Source: Secundilactobacillus pentosiphilus
Lineage (GTDB): Bacteria; Bacillota; Bacilli; Lactobacillales; Lactobacillaceae
Length of the DNA stretch: 64,000 nt
Direction: 5' to 3'
NCBI RefSeq assembly: GCF_002217985.1
Contig: NZ_BCMI01000010.1
Span: 32,844 to 96,843 of the forward strand
In this document: in pieces, positions 39,364 to 48,103 of the stretch
Layout of the letters: each line of letters opens with the position of its first letter
Position numbering within the stretch: the first letter of the stretch is position 1
Notes under the pieces: model-generated
What the model was told of the DNA's origin: nothing
The model's database searches: none
The model's input: only the letters and a program-made list of their open reading frames with translations
Position numbers and translations under genes: made by a program

Positions 39364-39432
39364 ATGACAACGTTCAGGTTAATTTGCTATATAATAGGCA
39401 TCAAGGAGGCGGGGACTGATGGGACCAATTAA
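39364..39432 (+). CDS. Putative 22-residue upstream reading frame
   Basis: ATG 39364 follows GGGAGG (39351-39356) by seven bases and reads MTTFRLICYIIGIKEAGTDG plus two residues. It ends 14 bases inside the thioredoxin gene in another frame and contains that gene's -10 and SD. It could couple translation or be fortuitous. Confidence 0.3.
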   Translation: MTTFRLICYIIGIKEAGTDGTN

Positions 39433-39742
39433 AGCGATCCAGGATACAACTTATGAGCAGGAGACCCGAAACGGTCTGGTATTGATTGATTTTCGTTCTG
39501 ACTGGTGCCCGCCGTGTACGGCAGTAGACCGGGTTTTGATGCAGTTAGCGGCGAACCCTCAATTAGCTCAGCAAGTAAAATTTGTCTCAATCACAGTGAA
39601 CCGTCAACCGTTGATTGCACGGGCAATAGGGGTGCAGAGTACGCCTACCGTGATTTTAAAAAAGGACGGTCACATTGTGGATGCGGTCATTGGCCCCCGT
39701 TCTGTGGGGGAATTTAAGGCTTTGATCATGAAACATTTCTAA
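39419..39742 (+). CDS. Thioredoxin-like protein
   Basis: A 107-residue thioredoxin-fold protein with the active site DWCPPC (near residues 28-33) in place of WCGPC, and the cis-Pro loop QSTPTVILKKDG. It has no signal peptide, so it acts in the cytoplasm as a disulfide reductase or a peroxidase partner. The CPPC redox pair suggests a different redox potential from housekeeping TrxA. AAGGAGG precedes the ATG, with TATAAT at 39390-39395. Single gene, followed by a terminator. Confidence 0.85.
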   Translation: MGPIKAIQDTTYEQETRNGLVLIDFRSDWCPPCTAVDRVLMQLAANPQLAQQVKFVSITVNRQPLIARAIGVQSTPTVILKKDGHIVDAVIGPRSVGEFKALIMKHF

Positions 39743-39750
39743 GCCGAATC

Positions 39751-39790
39751 AAAAAAGAAGCTAGCTTGCCGTTTCAGGCAGCTAGCTTCT
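39751..39790. terminator. Bidirectional terminator
   Basis: AGAAGCTAGC-T-TGCC (39756-39770) pairs with GGCA plus GCTAGCTTCT (39777-39790) with a one-base bulge. The A-run at 39751-39756 gives a T-run on the minus strand for the DegV operon. Confidence 0.8.
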
Positions 39791-39819
39791 ATTTAATTCA
39801 AATGAATAATGGCTGGGGT

Positions 39820-40014
39820 TTAATGTTTTAGACGCGGTAAAATTTGCTTTTGAATAAATAATAATAATTGCTGGTACTCTGCCTTATTCTTTGGCGTCGG
39901 TAATTGTGAAAAGTCAAAGTCGGGGTGGTTCAAATCCCGGTTAAGGGCGGCCACGAAATCATGGCGGGAAAGATAATCCGTATCTCCCTTAGAGCCAACA
40001 GAGAAAAAATTCAT
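39820..40014 (-). CDS. Small protein of unknown function downstream of degV
   Basis: A 64-residue soluble protein (begins MNFFSVGSKGDTDYLSRHDF) with no recognised domain. ATG 40014 has AAGGA six bases upstream; a longer in-frame start overlaps degV. It lies 14 bases after the degV stop, so both are probably on one transcript ending at the bidirectional terminator. Confidence 0.6.
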   Translation of the reverse strand: MNFFSVGSKGDTDYLSRHDFVAALNRDLNHPDFDFSQLPTPKNKAEYQQLLLFIQKQILPRLKH

Positions 40015-40028
40015 GTTTTGTCCTTCTT

Positions 40029-40910
40029 TCAGCGGTTTGCAGCGTCTGGCCACCGTTCCCAGTCATAGTCCCAAAGCAGGGCCATGGTGCCGGCACCTAC
40101 GTGGACCCCAATTACCGGGCCAATTTCACTATGGGTGATGTTGACATCGGGGTATTGCTGTTTTAGATCAGCAGACCATTTTTTTTGCAGATCCGCGTTA
40201 TCAGCATCGATAACGGTGAGGCGCAAGGGGTAATCCGTTTTTTCATAGGCCGTTTGAAACTTTTGTTTGATTCGCTGGTAAGCGTGGCGCATCGTGCGTT
40301 CTTTTTCAATGGCAACGATTTTAGCCTGGTCATTAAAAGTCAGGATCGGTTTGATGCGCAACAAGCCGCCGACTAAGCTTGAAGCGTTGGATAAACGGCC
40401 GGTGCGGACCAGGTGCGACAAATCGTCCACAACGAAGTAGGCTTTAATGGTGTCCCGCAGCCGGGTCAGTGCTTGAATAATTTCCTCTGGGGAACGACCA
40501 GCTTGGGCCAGTTTAGCAGCCAGCATCACCAGGTCGGCTTCACCAGCCGAGGCGATGCGTGAGTCAAAGGGATAAACTTTGATGTTGGTCACGTTTGGTA
40601 AGTAATTAACGAGATTACTGTAAAAACTGGTAATGCCAGATGATAAATGAATGCTGATCACAGCATCATAACCGTCGTGTGCTAGCTGATCGTACATGGT
40701 CTGCATTTGACCAAGCGTCACTTGCGTTGTCGTGGGCATCTGCGAATCCGTTTTTAAACGCTGGTAAAATTCACTCGTTGTGATTTCAACGTTATCTAAA
40801 TAAGTCTGCCGACCGAAAATAACGGTGATGGGAACCACGTGAACGTTATTATCCGTTATCTGTTTTGGTGTTAAATAACTGGCTGAGTCAGTTACAACGG
40901 CAATTTTCAT
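40029..40910 (-). CDS. DegV family fatty-acid-binding protein
   Basis: A 293-residue DegV/FakB-type protein. Conserved runs are KIAVVTDSASYLTPKQ at the start, TTSEFYQRLKTDSQMPTTTQ, HLSSGITSFYSN, and FVVDDLSHLVRTGRLSNA. FakB proteins hold a fatty acid for phosphorylation by FakA so that host or medium lipids enter phospholipid. Whether this copy is a FakB is not decided by sequence, and no fakA lies in the window. Confidence 0.9.
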   Translation of the reverse strand: MKIAVVTDSASYLTPKQITDNNVHVVPITVIFGRQTYLDNVEITTSEFYQRLKTDSQMPTTTQVTLGQMQTMYDQLAHDGYDAVISIHLSSGITSFYSNLVNYLPNVTNIKVYPFDSRIASAGEADLVMLAAKLAQAGRSPEEIIQALTRLRDTIKAYFVVDDLSHLVRTGRLSNASSLVGGLLRIKPILTFNDQAKIVAIEKERTMRHAYQRIKQKFQTAYEKTDYPLRLTVIDADNADLQKKWSADLKQQYPDVNITHSEIGPVIGVHVGAGTMALLWDYDWERWPDAANR

Positions 40911-41005
40911 TAGTGAGGCTCCTTTGGGTTGTTAGTCATTAAATCGTTAAGAGCATACCAAAGACGAGGACGGGAATCAATTACATTGGACAAAATTTAA
41001 TGAAG

Positions 41006-41917
41006 CTATAACCGGTGATGCATTTTGAACACCAGTAACAGCCAAATGATCAGGCCAATCGATAGCCCAATGACCATGATCCAGGCGCTGTTAAAGTGTT
41101 CTAAGGGCAGCTTAACGTTCATCCCGAAGAACCCGGTGACAATGGTGGGTACGGCCATGGTCAGCGACCAGATGGTCAAAAATTTCATGGTGTCATTCAA
41201 GTTATTATTGATGATACTGTCAAAGGTATCGGTGATGCGATTGACGACTTGTTCTTCGTTTTCAATCATGTGCAAAACTTGGTCAGATTCAATGGAAACG
41301 TCTTCCAGTAAATCGTTTTCGGTACTGGAATTATTCACCCCAAAATACGTGCGCGGTATCCGAGTGAACAGGTCATTGTTGGACTCAACGGCGCTGTTGA
41401 AGAAGGTCAGTGTTTGTCCCAAGTAAGATAGGGCCACTAAATTGCTGTTTTTCGCGTCCTTATTCAACATCTTATCCAGCTGGTTGCGCTGCTTGGTGAC
41501 AAATTTGACAATTGGAATATAACTGTCAACGAGGTCAAACATCGACTCTAGAATAAACGCGGAGGTGGTGGTGATGTCCGTATCCTCGGCTGATTTAAGG
41601 AAAGCCTGGTCCACAAAGTTTAAACGGCTTTCATTAAAGGTGAAGAGCACGCCCTGATGAAGCAGAAAGCCAACTGGCCGTGTGATGTAGCGTGGTGCTT
41701 GGGTATTTTTCAACTGGTAGGGGACCAGCACAATCATGAGCTGCTGGTTGTTTGTCGGATCGTAAACGTAATTAGCGGTTTCGTCTTTATCAGTGACATA
41801 AGTAATAATATCGTCAGTAATTCCGTATTCAGCCATGAGTGTTTGCTGCTCGGCTTCTGTCAAGGCCGCTGTTTCAACCCAATCAAAGCCGTTTAAATGT
41901 TTGGTTGGTTTAATCAT
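41006..41917 (-). CDS. CorA family divalent cation transporter
   Basis: A 303-residue CorA-type Mg2+ channel subunit. A large N-terminal cytosolic domain is followed by a long helix and two C-terminal membrane segments; the hallmark GMN filter motif is present (FFGMNVKLPLE, near residue 270), and the tail ends in basic MHHRL. It probably forms a pentamer that brings in Mg2+ or a related ion. No M-box riboswitch was recognised upstream; a small hairpin (AAGCA-4-TGCTT) is the only structure. Single gene. Confidence 0.9.
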   Translation of the reverse strand: MIKPTKHLNGFDWVETAALTEAEQQTLMAEYGITDDIITYVTDKDETANYVYDPTNNQQLMIVLVPYQLKNTQAPRYITRPVGFLLHQGVLFTFNESRLNFVDQAFLKSAEDTDITTTSAFILESMFDLVDSYIPIVKFVTKQRNQLDKMLNKDAKNSNLVALSYLGQTLTFFNSAVESNNDLFTRIPRTYFGVNNSSTENDLLEDVSIESDQVLHMIENEEQVVNRITDTFDSIINNNLNDTMKFLTIWSLTMAVPTIVTGFFGMNVKLPLEHFNSAWIMVIGLSIGLIIWLLLVFKMHHRL

Positions 41918-42058
41918 GAATAAACTTCCTCGTTAGTTTTTAATTTTAAAAGCACTTATGCTTCCAGAATACTATTTCCATAGGCAAAAGCAAGCGTGAG
42001 ACCAGTAACGGGGATGAAAATCTACCTAGCTTTCTATGAGAATAATTTAATAAGTTTG

Positions 42059-42149
42059 TTGACTTTTTTATAAAAGTCCAGTAAGATATTCACTTTAAAG
42101 AGCGGAATAACCCCGTCGTCTGTTGCTTACAGGGGAAATATGATATGAT
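42059..42149 (+). promoter_or_regulatory. Two candidate promoters before the prmA gene cluster
   Basis: TTGACT (42059-42064) and TAAGAT (42082-42087) with a 17-base spacer, and an extended -10 TGATATGAT at 42141-42149. The remaining gap from 41918 shows only the small hairpin near the corA start. Confidence 0.5.
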
Positions 42150-42202
42150 GTATCTAATAGTAAGTTAGCGGGTTATCAAAAAATCGTTGGGAGGTGATTA
42201 CC

Positions 42203-42538
42203 GTGCTGGATCAAACTAAACAGTACTTAAAAAGCCGACATTATCGGTATGAAAAGTCCTATATTCGGCCATTGATGACGCCTGAGAGTGTTTACGTATT
42301 TAAGTTTGGTCGCGAAGCGTTGAATAATCGGGTAATCATCCGATACAGCCATACGTGGACTGGTCGTCGAAAGATCAATGAAATTGACTTAAGATTGCAT
42401 AAACAAAAGCACCCACGAATCTTTCGAACTGAAAAAGATTTGTTGGAATACCTTGAATCTCGGTTACCAAAGCGGGAGCAAGAAGCGCAGAAAGAACACG
42501 AAAAGCAACATCAGACCGATGAGGAGAACGCTAAGTAA
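42203..42538 (+). CDS. Small basic protein of unknown function
   Basis: A 111-residue, strongly basic soluble protein with a predicted beta-rich centre ([19 protein letters not shown], then [20 protein letters not shown]) and a charged helical tail. It is not recognised, but its charge fits nucleic-acid binding. The GTG at 42203 is eight bases after GGGAGG; an earlier GTG at 42194 overlaps that SD. It leads a cluster with prmA and rsmE, but a terminator overlaps its stop codon. Confidence 0.65.
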   Translation: MLDQTKQYLKSRHYRYEKSYIRPLMTPESVYVFKFGREALNNRVIIRYSHTWTGRRKINEIDLRLHKQKHPRIFRTEKDLLEYLESRLPKREQEAQKEHEKQHQTDEENAK

Positions 42539-42557
42539 CTTTGGCGTTCTTTTTTTG
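42525..42557 (+). terminator. Terminator overlapping the end of the small basic gene
   Basis: AGAACGC (42525-42531) pairs with GCGTTCT (42544-42550), followed by seven Ts. It lies before prmA, so prmA would depend on readthrough or on a promoter that I could not find. Confidence 0.75.
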
Positions 42558-42588
42558 GAACTTGACGCAAAAACGGAGGATTAAGACT

Positions 42589-43548
42589 ATGGATTGGACG
42601 GCAGTGACGGTAGCAACAACTAATGAAGCGGTGGAAGCCGTTAGTAATATTTTGATGGAGCACGGGGCTTCCGGTGTTCAAATCGATGACGAAAAGGATT
42701 ACGAGCAACTGGCACAAGTTGACTGGGCACAAAAGGGCGAAATCTTAAACGTTAATGAAATTCCGCACGTGAAGAGCGGCGCTAAGGTAACCGCCTACTT
42801 TCCAGCTACGGTTTACGTCCCGGAAATCGTGCCCGAAATCAAACGGCAAGTGGACGGGCTGAAGGCGTATGACTTAGACGCTGCCCCAGCTGAGGTGACC
42901 ACCGACAGAGTTGACGAGTCAAACTGGGCAACGGAATGGCAGAAATACTACCATCCCGTACAAGTGACCCGCTTTTTAACGGTCGTACCCAGTTGGGAAG
43001 ATTACCAGCCGAAAACACGCGATGAACGACTGATTATACTCGATCCGGGAATGGCCTTTGGAACTGGGACTCATCCTACGACTAAATTATCGATGCAGGC
43101 ACTGGAGATAGTGATCCATGGCGGTGAACGGCTGATCGATGTCGGCACTGGTTCTGGCGTCTTGAGTATTGCAGCTAAGCAGTTAGGCGCAGGCGATATT
43201 CGGGCCTATGATCTCGATCAAGTAGCAGTGGATTCCGCTAAGAAAAACTTGGCCCTCAATCCAGTGGCAGCGGACGTGCGGGTAGTGGCCAATGATCTGT
43301 TAACGGGGATTACCGGCGAGGCGGATATTATTGTGGCCAATATTTTAGCTGAAGTGATCATTCCTTTGATTCCGCAGGCCTGGAACTTGCTGCCCGTGCA
43401 CGGTTACTTTGTCACATCGGGGATTATTTCAGATAAGATTGACCAAATCCTTGCAGCCCAGCGTCAACAGGGCTTTAAAATTCGGCAAACACTAAAAATG
43501 GGTGACTGGTACGGTGTGATCGCCCAAAAACCAGGGGAAGATGAATAA
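42589..43548 (+). CDS. prmA: Ribosomal protein L11 methyltransferase
   Basis: A 319-residue SAM-dependent enzyme that methylates ribosomal protein L11. The N-terminal substrate-recognition domain is followed by the Rossmann methyltransferase with [14 protein letters not shown] and motif [24 protein letters not shown] 42589 is eight bases after GGAGG. Its stop shares one base with the rsmE start (TAATG). Confidence 0.95.
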   Translation: MDWTAVTVATTNEAVEAVSNILMEHGASGVQIDDEKDYEQLAQVDWAQKGEILNVNEIPHVKSGAKVTAYFPATVYVPEIVPEIKRQVDGLKAYDLDAAPAEVTTDRVDESNWATEWQKYYHPVQVTRFLTVVPSWEDYQPKTRDERLIILDPGMAFGTGTHPTTKLSMQALEIVIHGGERLIDVGTGSGVLSIAAKQLGAGDIRAYDLDQVAVDSAKKNLALNPVAADVRVVANDLLTGITGEADIIVANILAEVIIPLIPQAWNLLPVHGYFVTSGIISDKIDQILAAQRQQGFKIRQTLKMGDWYGVIAQKPGEDE

Positions 43549-44282
43549 TGCAACGATACTTTATCAAACCAATTTTAAAAAGCGGTGGTCGTTTTGAATT
43601 AGACCCGACCGTTTCGAAACACTGGCTACAGGTCATGCGGGGCGTTCCTGGTGACCAAGCTGAATTTGTCGATGGTCAGGAGGATCTATACCTTGGCCAA
43701 CTTAACGAAGACCGTTCGGTGACCGTTGTTAGGGCGTTGGAAAAATACGTGGAATTACCCGTGAAAGTAACGATCTTATCAGGCTTGCCGAAACAGGATA
43801 AAGCCGAGTGGATCGTTCAAAAAGCAACGGAAATGGGAGCGGATGCCATCTGCTTTTTTAGTGCTGACTGGTCCGTAGCCAAGTGGCAGCAAAACAAGGT
43901 CGACAAGAAATTGACCCGTCTGCAAAAGATTGCTCAGGGAGCGGCCGAACAGGCCCACCGAACTCACATCCCAGCGGTACACTACTTTCCGTCACTCGAA
44001 CAGGCAGTTACGCAACTGCCAAGCGACTACCTGTTAGTGGCTTACGAGGAAGCCGCTAAACAGGGTGAAAAAGCTAATTTGATCAAACTGCTGAACCGGA
44101 CGGAGCCGGGACAGCGCATGACGGCGGTTTTCGGCCCTGAAGGGGGCATTTCACCAGCAGAAATGCAGTTACTTGATAAAAATCACGCAACGGTTGCGGG
44201 TTTAGGACCGCGGATCTTGCGAACTGAAACGGCCCCGCTGTACTTTTTGGCGGCGGTTTCGACGATGTTAGAGTTACAATGA
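43548..44282 (+). CDS. rsmE: 16S rRNA (uracil-1498-N3) methyltransferase
   Basis: A 244-residue SPOUT-fold enzyme that methylates U1498 in the decoding region. The N-terminal PUA-like part contains KHWLQVMRG; the C-terminal knot shows AVFGPEGGISPAEM and GLGPRILRTETAPLYFLAAV. Translationally coupled to prmA, the usual pairing in Firmicutes. Confidence 0.95.
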   Translation: MQRYFIKPILKSGGRFELDPTVSKHWLQVMRGVPGDQAEFVDGQEDLYLGQLNEDRSVTVVRALEKYVELPVKVTILSGLPKQDKAEWIVQKATEMGADAICFFSADWSVAKWQQNKVDKKLTRLQKIAQGAAEQAHRTHIPAVHYFPSLEQAVTQLPSDYLLVAYEEAAKQGEKANLIKLLNRTEPGQRMTAVFGPEGGISPAEMQLLDKNHATVAGLGPRILRTETAPLYFLAAVSTMLELQ

Positions 44283-44353
44283 TTGAATGCTATTCATTCG
44301 TGTAAAATAATGCTAAAATATAAATCATTCATTGAATAAGAGAGTGAGCAAAG

Positions 44354-44680
44354 ATGACAGTTTTAAAACGCATTAGCTGGCCTTTTTGGACGGTCAGTAT
44401 CATATTGGGAGTAGTTGTGCCCATCTTGCTGCACAGCATTTCAATCAGCGGTCTATGGCGCTCAGGCGTCATTTACGGTCTGCTTTATTCCGTGACCGCA
44501 GGCTTGATTGGCCATTTTGTTAAGCGTCATGGTGATGGCTGGTGGCGGTTATTTGTCTTACCCGTACTATTTGCTTTAGGAATTCTCATGTCGGGGCCGA
44601 GGTATGCGTTATACTTCGCGCCAATGTATCTTTGTATCAGTTACTTAGCCTATGGCCTAAGTGCCATGGAGGGGATGTGA
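44354..44680 (+). CDS. Small membrane protein of unknown function
   Basis: A 108-residue hydrophobic protein with four predicted membrane helices (about 10-28, 35-53, 64-80, 84-102) and a short basic loop GHFVKRHGDGWWR. Not recognised. A promoter is likely (TGCTAAAAT extended -10 at 44311-44319). Its stop lies four bases before the rel start codon, so it is translated ahead of the (p)ppGpp enzyme on the same message. Other family names are possible; no function can be given. Confidence 0.65.
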   Translation: MTVLKRISWPFWTVSIILGVVVPILLHSISISGLWRSGVIYGLLYSVTAGLIGHFVKRHGDGWWRLFVLPVLFALGILMSGPRYALYFAPMYLCISYLAYGLSAMEGM

Positions 44681-44684
44681 TCGG

Positions 44685-46928
44685 ATGTCAAGAGATCAAA
44701 CTTGGACAGCTCAAAGCGTGATCGATGCCGTATCAGCTTATATGAACCCGGACCACGTCGCAATTGTGAAGTGCGCCTATAAGTTTGCTTCGATTGCGCA
44801 TAAGGATCAGGTTCGCCAATCGGGTGAACCATACATTGTCCATCCAATTCAGGTGGCTGGTATTTTAGCCAATCTAAAGATGGATCCAACCACCATTGCA
44901 TCCGGGTTTCTTCACGACGTTGTTGAAGATACGGGTGTGACGCTTGATGACGTTCGCGAACTGTTTGGCGACGACGTGGCGATGATCGTTGACGGGGTTA
45001 CTAAACTTGGCAAAATCAAGTATAAATCAAATAAGCAGCGGTTGGCTGAAAACCACCGGAAGCTGTTATTAGCCATGTCCAAGGATATTCGGGTCATGAT
45101 CGTTAAGCTGGCCGACCGGCTACATAATATGCGGACTCTGCAGCATTTACGCCCTGATAAGCAGCGGCGAATCGCCAACGAAACGCTGGAAATTTACGCA
45201 CCGCTGGCTGATCGTTTAGGGATTAGTGCGATTAAATGGGAACTAGAAGATATTTCTCTGCGTTATTTGAATCCGCAGCAGTATTACCGCATCGTTCACT
45301 TGATGAATTCGCGCCGTGATCAGCGGGAGAGTTACATTGCAGAGGCCATTCAGGATATTAAGCACGCGATTGGTGACCTGCACATTGATTCAGAGATCTA
45401 TGGCCGGCCGAAGCACATCTATTCGATTTACCGGAAAATGCGCGATCAGCATAAGCAGTTTAGTCAAATTTATGACCTGCTGGCGATTCGGGTGATCGTG
45501 GATAATATCCGTGACTGTTACGCTGTTTTAGGTGCCATTCATACCCAGTGGAAACCAATGCCGGGCCGGTTTAAGGATTACATTGCCATGCCTAAGGCCA
45601 ACATGTATCAATCTTTACATACCACGGTAATTGGGCCTGAGGGGCGACCGCTTGAAGTCCAAATTCGGACTGAAGAGATGCACCGGGTGGCTGAATTTGG
45701 TGTGGCGGCTCACTGGGCCTATAAAGAAGGCAAAAAAGACAAGGTTCAAGCAACCAATACCGGTAATAAGTTAAACTGGTTTAAACAGATTATTGAACTG
45801 CAAGAAGACACCGATGACGCTGCTGATTTTATGGATAGCGTTAAGGGCGAATTATTTGGTGACCAGGTTTACGCGTTCACGCCTAAGGGTGATGTCTTGG
45901 AACTGCCAAAGGGCGCTGGGCCGTTAGACATGGCTTACCAGATTCACACTGAAGTTGGTAACCACACGACCGGAGCGACGGTTAACGGCAAAATCGTGCC
46001 GTTGGATTATGATATTAAGACGGGGGATATTGTTGACATTAAAACGTCTTCCAACTCTGCTGGTCCTAACCGTGACTGGTTGAAACTGGTTTCAACCCGC
46101 CGAGCACGAAACAAGATCAAGCAGTTCTTCCGCCAAAAAGACCGGCAGAAAAACATTGAAACGGGTCGGCAGATCATTGAACAGCAGCTGCGGGACTTCA
46201 AATTTGATCCTAAGGAATTAATGACGAAGGATAAACTGCAAAAAGTGGTCGATAAACTGCACTATCAGCACATCGATGATTTATTTGCTGCGGTTGGTTT
46301 TGGCGATCTTCAGCCAGTGGGTGTGGCAAACCGGCTGACAGAAGACGTTCGTCACGAACGTGAAGAGCAGCGTCAGCGACAAGAAGAACGCGAGCTGCTG
46401 GAAGAGCATCAGACCATTGATAACACCGAGTCCGGGTCTGGTTCTGAGACGCAGCGCAAGCGGAAACTGAAACCATCCGAAGGGGTGATTATCGAAGGCG
46501 TCGATAACCTGCTGGTCCGGTTGAGTCACTGCTGTGCGCCAATTCCTGGCGATAAGATCGTGGGTTATATTACTAAGGGTCGGGGCGTGTCGGTGCACCG
46601 TTCGGATTGCCCGAATATTGCACACGCCGAAGCAAACGGCGAACGGATCGTTGACGTGTACTGGGATAATCCCAGCGATACGACCACGATGTATAACGCT
46701 GATTTGGAGATTCAGGGATATAACCGGGACGGCTTGCTCAACGATGTATTGCAGATTATTAACGGCACTACAAAACAATTAAACGTTGTTAACGGCCGAG
46801 TCGACCATAATAAAGTGGTGACGATTTCAATTTCGCTTGGTATCAGAAACGCCGAGCAGTTGGAACGGCTAATGGACAGTTTGAAGAACGTTCAGGATGT
46901 TTACGTTGTTAAGCGGCCGTTTAGATAA
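44685..46928 (+). CDS. rel: Bifunctional (p)ppGpp synthetase/hydrolase Rel
   Basis: A 747-residue RSH enzyme of the stringent response. It has the HD hydrolase domain (GFLHDVVEDTGV near residue 75, and KLADRLHNMRTL), the synthetase domain (RPKHIYSIYRKM and YQSLHTTVIGPEGRPLEVQIRT), then TGS (VYAFTPKGDVLELPKGA), a zinc-finger part with HCCAPIPGDKI, and an ACT domain at the end. Both catalytic halves look intact. ATG 44685 follows GGAGGGG by ten bases. Confidence 0.96.
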   Translation: MSRDQTWTAQSVIDAVSAYMNPDHVAIVKCAYKFASIAHKDQVRQSGEPYIVHPIQVAGILANLKMDPTTIASGFLHDVVEDTGVTLDDVRELFGDDVAMIVDGVTKLGKIKYKSNKQRLAENHRKLLLAMSKDIRVMIVKLADRLHNMRTLQHLRPDKQRRIANETLEIYAPLADRLGISAIKWELEDISLRYLNPQQYYRIVHLMNSRRDQRESYIAEAIQDIKHAIGDLHIDSEIYGRPKHIYSIYRKMRDQHKQFSQIYDLLAIRVIVDNIRDCYAVLGAIHTQWKPMPGRFKDYIAMPKANMYQSLHTTVIGPEGRPLEVQIRTEEMHRVAEFGVAAHWAYKEGKKDKVQATNTGNKLNWFKQIIELQEDTDDAADFMDSVKGELFGDQVYAFTPKGDVLELPKGAGPLDMAYQIHTEVGNHTTGATVNGKIVPLDYDIKTGDIVDIKTSSNSAGPNRDWLKLVSTRRARNKIKQFFRQKDRQKNIETGRQIIEQQLRDFKFDPKELMTKDKLQKVVDKLHYQHIDDLFAAVGFGDLQPVGVANRLTEDVRHEREEQRQRQEERELLEEHQTIDNTESGSGSETQRKRKLKPSEGVIIEGVDNLLVRLSHCCAPIPGDKIVGYITKGRGVSVHRSDCPNIAHAEANGERIVDVYWDNPSDTTTMYNADLEIQGYNRDGLLNDVLQIINGTTKQLNVVNGRVDHNKVVTISISLGIRNAEQLERLMDSLKNVQDVYVVKRPFR

Positions 46929-46944
46929 TGAGATAACAAGTAAA

Positions 46945-46972
46945 AAACGACACGGTTAGCCGTGTCGTTTTG
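46945..46972 (+). terminator. Terminator after rel
   Basis: A perfect 12-bp stem (46945-46956 with 46961-46972) and a 4-base loop, with Ts at the 3' side. Despite it, dtd follows within 23 bases. Confidence 0.8.
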
Positions 46973-46994
46973 ATATCCATAAGGAGGACTTAAA

Positions 46995-47441
46995 GTGCGA
47001 ATTGTATTGCAACGGGTGACTTCAGCTCAAGTCGCCATTGACGATCAGGTGGTCGGCAAAATTAACCAGGGTTATATGCTATTATTTGGGGCTTCAGATA
47101 CAGATGGTGAAGACGAAATTGATTATTACGTCCATAAGATCGCCAAATTGCGGGTCTTTTCAGATGAAGCAGGGAAGATGAACTTGTCGATTGAAGATGT
47201 GGGCGGCGCTATTTTGTCCGTTTCTCAATTCACCCTGTATGCTGACACTAAAAAAGGTAACCGGCCAAGTTTTGTTAAGGCGGGGAAGCCAGAACATGCC
47301 AAGCAAATTTACGAGCGTTTCAACCAGAAATTACGTGATGCCGGCCTTCAAGTTGAAACCGGTGAATTTGGGGCCGATATGCAGGTCAGCTTGGTTAATG
47401 ACGGTCCAGTAACAATTATTTTCGATAGTGCGGAACGGTAA
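46995..47441 (+). CDS. dtd: D-aminoacyl-tRNA deacylase
   Basis: A 148-residue editing enzyme that removes D-amino acids (and glycine from tRNA-Ala) from tRNA. The active-site motifs are SQFTLYAD and the C-terminal NDGPVTI; the N-terminus [16 protein letters not shown] is characteristic. GTG start after AAGGAGG. The rel-dtd order is common in Firmicutes. Confidence 0.96.
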   Translation: MRIVLQRVTSAQVAIDDQVVGKINQGYMLLFGASDTDGEDEIDYYVHKIAKLRVFSDEAGKMNLSIEDVGGAILSVSQFTLYADTKKGNRPSFVKAGKPEHAKQIYERFNQKLRDAGLQVETGEFGADMQVSLVNDGPVTIIFDSAER

Positions 47442-47458
47442 GGAGAGGTCAAAGTACG

Positions 47459-48103
47459 ATGAAATATCAGTCATTTTTCTGGGATTTTGACGGTACCATT
47501 TTTGATACGTATCCCATCATGGTACGGGCTTTCATGCAGGCATTAATGCAGCAGCGGGTTTCCGAAATTGAATTAGATGAACAGGAAATCTACGAAACCA
47601 TGCGGCAGCACTCTTTCGGCACGGCACGACAGAAGTTTAGTGCCGAATTCAGCCTCAATGCGGAGCGTTTGGAGCAGGATTACCGCCAGATTGAAAGACA
47701 GCAAATTTCTCAAGCCCAGCCGTTTGCCGGTATGCTGGCATTACTTCAGCAATTGGCAGATGAGGGCGGTACCCACTACCTGCTGACTCATCGCAATCAA
47801 AGCGCCATGGCGTTATTAGAGACTGCAGGGATCAAAAAACTGTTCACCGATGCGGTTACCAGTGAACAGCCATTTCCAAGAAAGCCTGATCCGGCTTCCC
47901 TAAATGCTTTAATTGAACGCCATAAGGTACAGCGGCCATCAGCCATTATGATCGGTGACCGCACGTTGGACATTGATGCAGGGCATAACGCTGGGATTTC
48001 CGGTGCACTGTTTGACCCGGGTCGATTGATTGACAGCCGTGCCAGCCATCCCGAAATTGACGTCACGAACGTTATCGGCCTGCGACAAGCCCTACTTCAG
48101 TAA
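47459..48103 (+). CDS. HAD superfamily hydrolase (phosphoglycolate-phosphatase-like)
   Basis: A 214-residue HAD phosphatase with a C1 cap. Motif I FFWDFDGTIFDT (nucleophile Asp near residue 9), motif II LLTHRNQS, motif III Lys in PRKPDPASL, and motif IV IGDRTLDIDAGHNAG. The substrate is unknown, with nucleotide or sugar phosphates likely. Starts 18 bases after dtd with AAGGAGAGG, probably cotranscribed. Its 3' end overlaps the convergent kinase-like gene by seven bases. Confidence 0.85.
   Translation: MKYQSFFWDFDGTIFDTYPIMVRAFMQALMQQRVSEIELDEQEIYETMRQHSFGTARQKFSAEFSLNAERLEQDYRQIERQQISQAQPFAGMLALLQQLADEGGTHYLLTHRNQSAMALLETAGIKKLFTDAVTSEQPFPRKPDPASLNALIERHKVQRPSAIMIGDRTLDIDAGHNAGISGALFDPGRLIDSRASHPEIDVTNVIGLRQALLQ

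Noticed and set aside
41918..42000. Possible Mg2+ riboswitch before the CorA gene.
   Set aside because: Only about 80 bases with one 5-bp hairpin; no M-box landmarks.
44650..44901. A minus-strand frame across the rel start.
   Set aside because: Shadow frame of rel with no SD.
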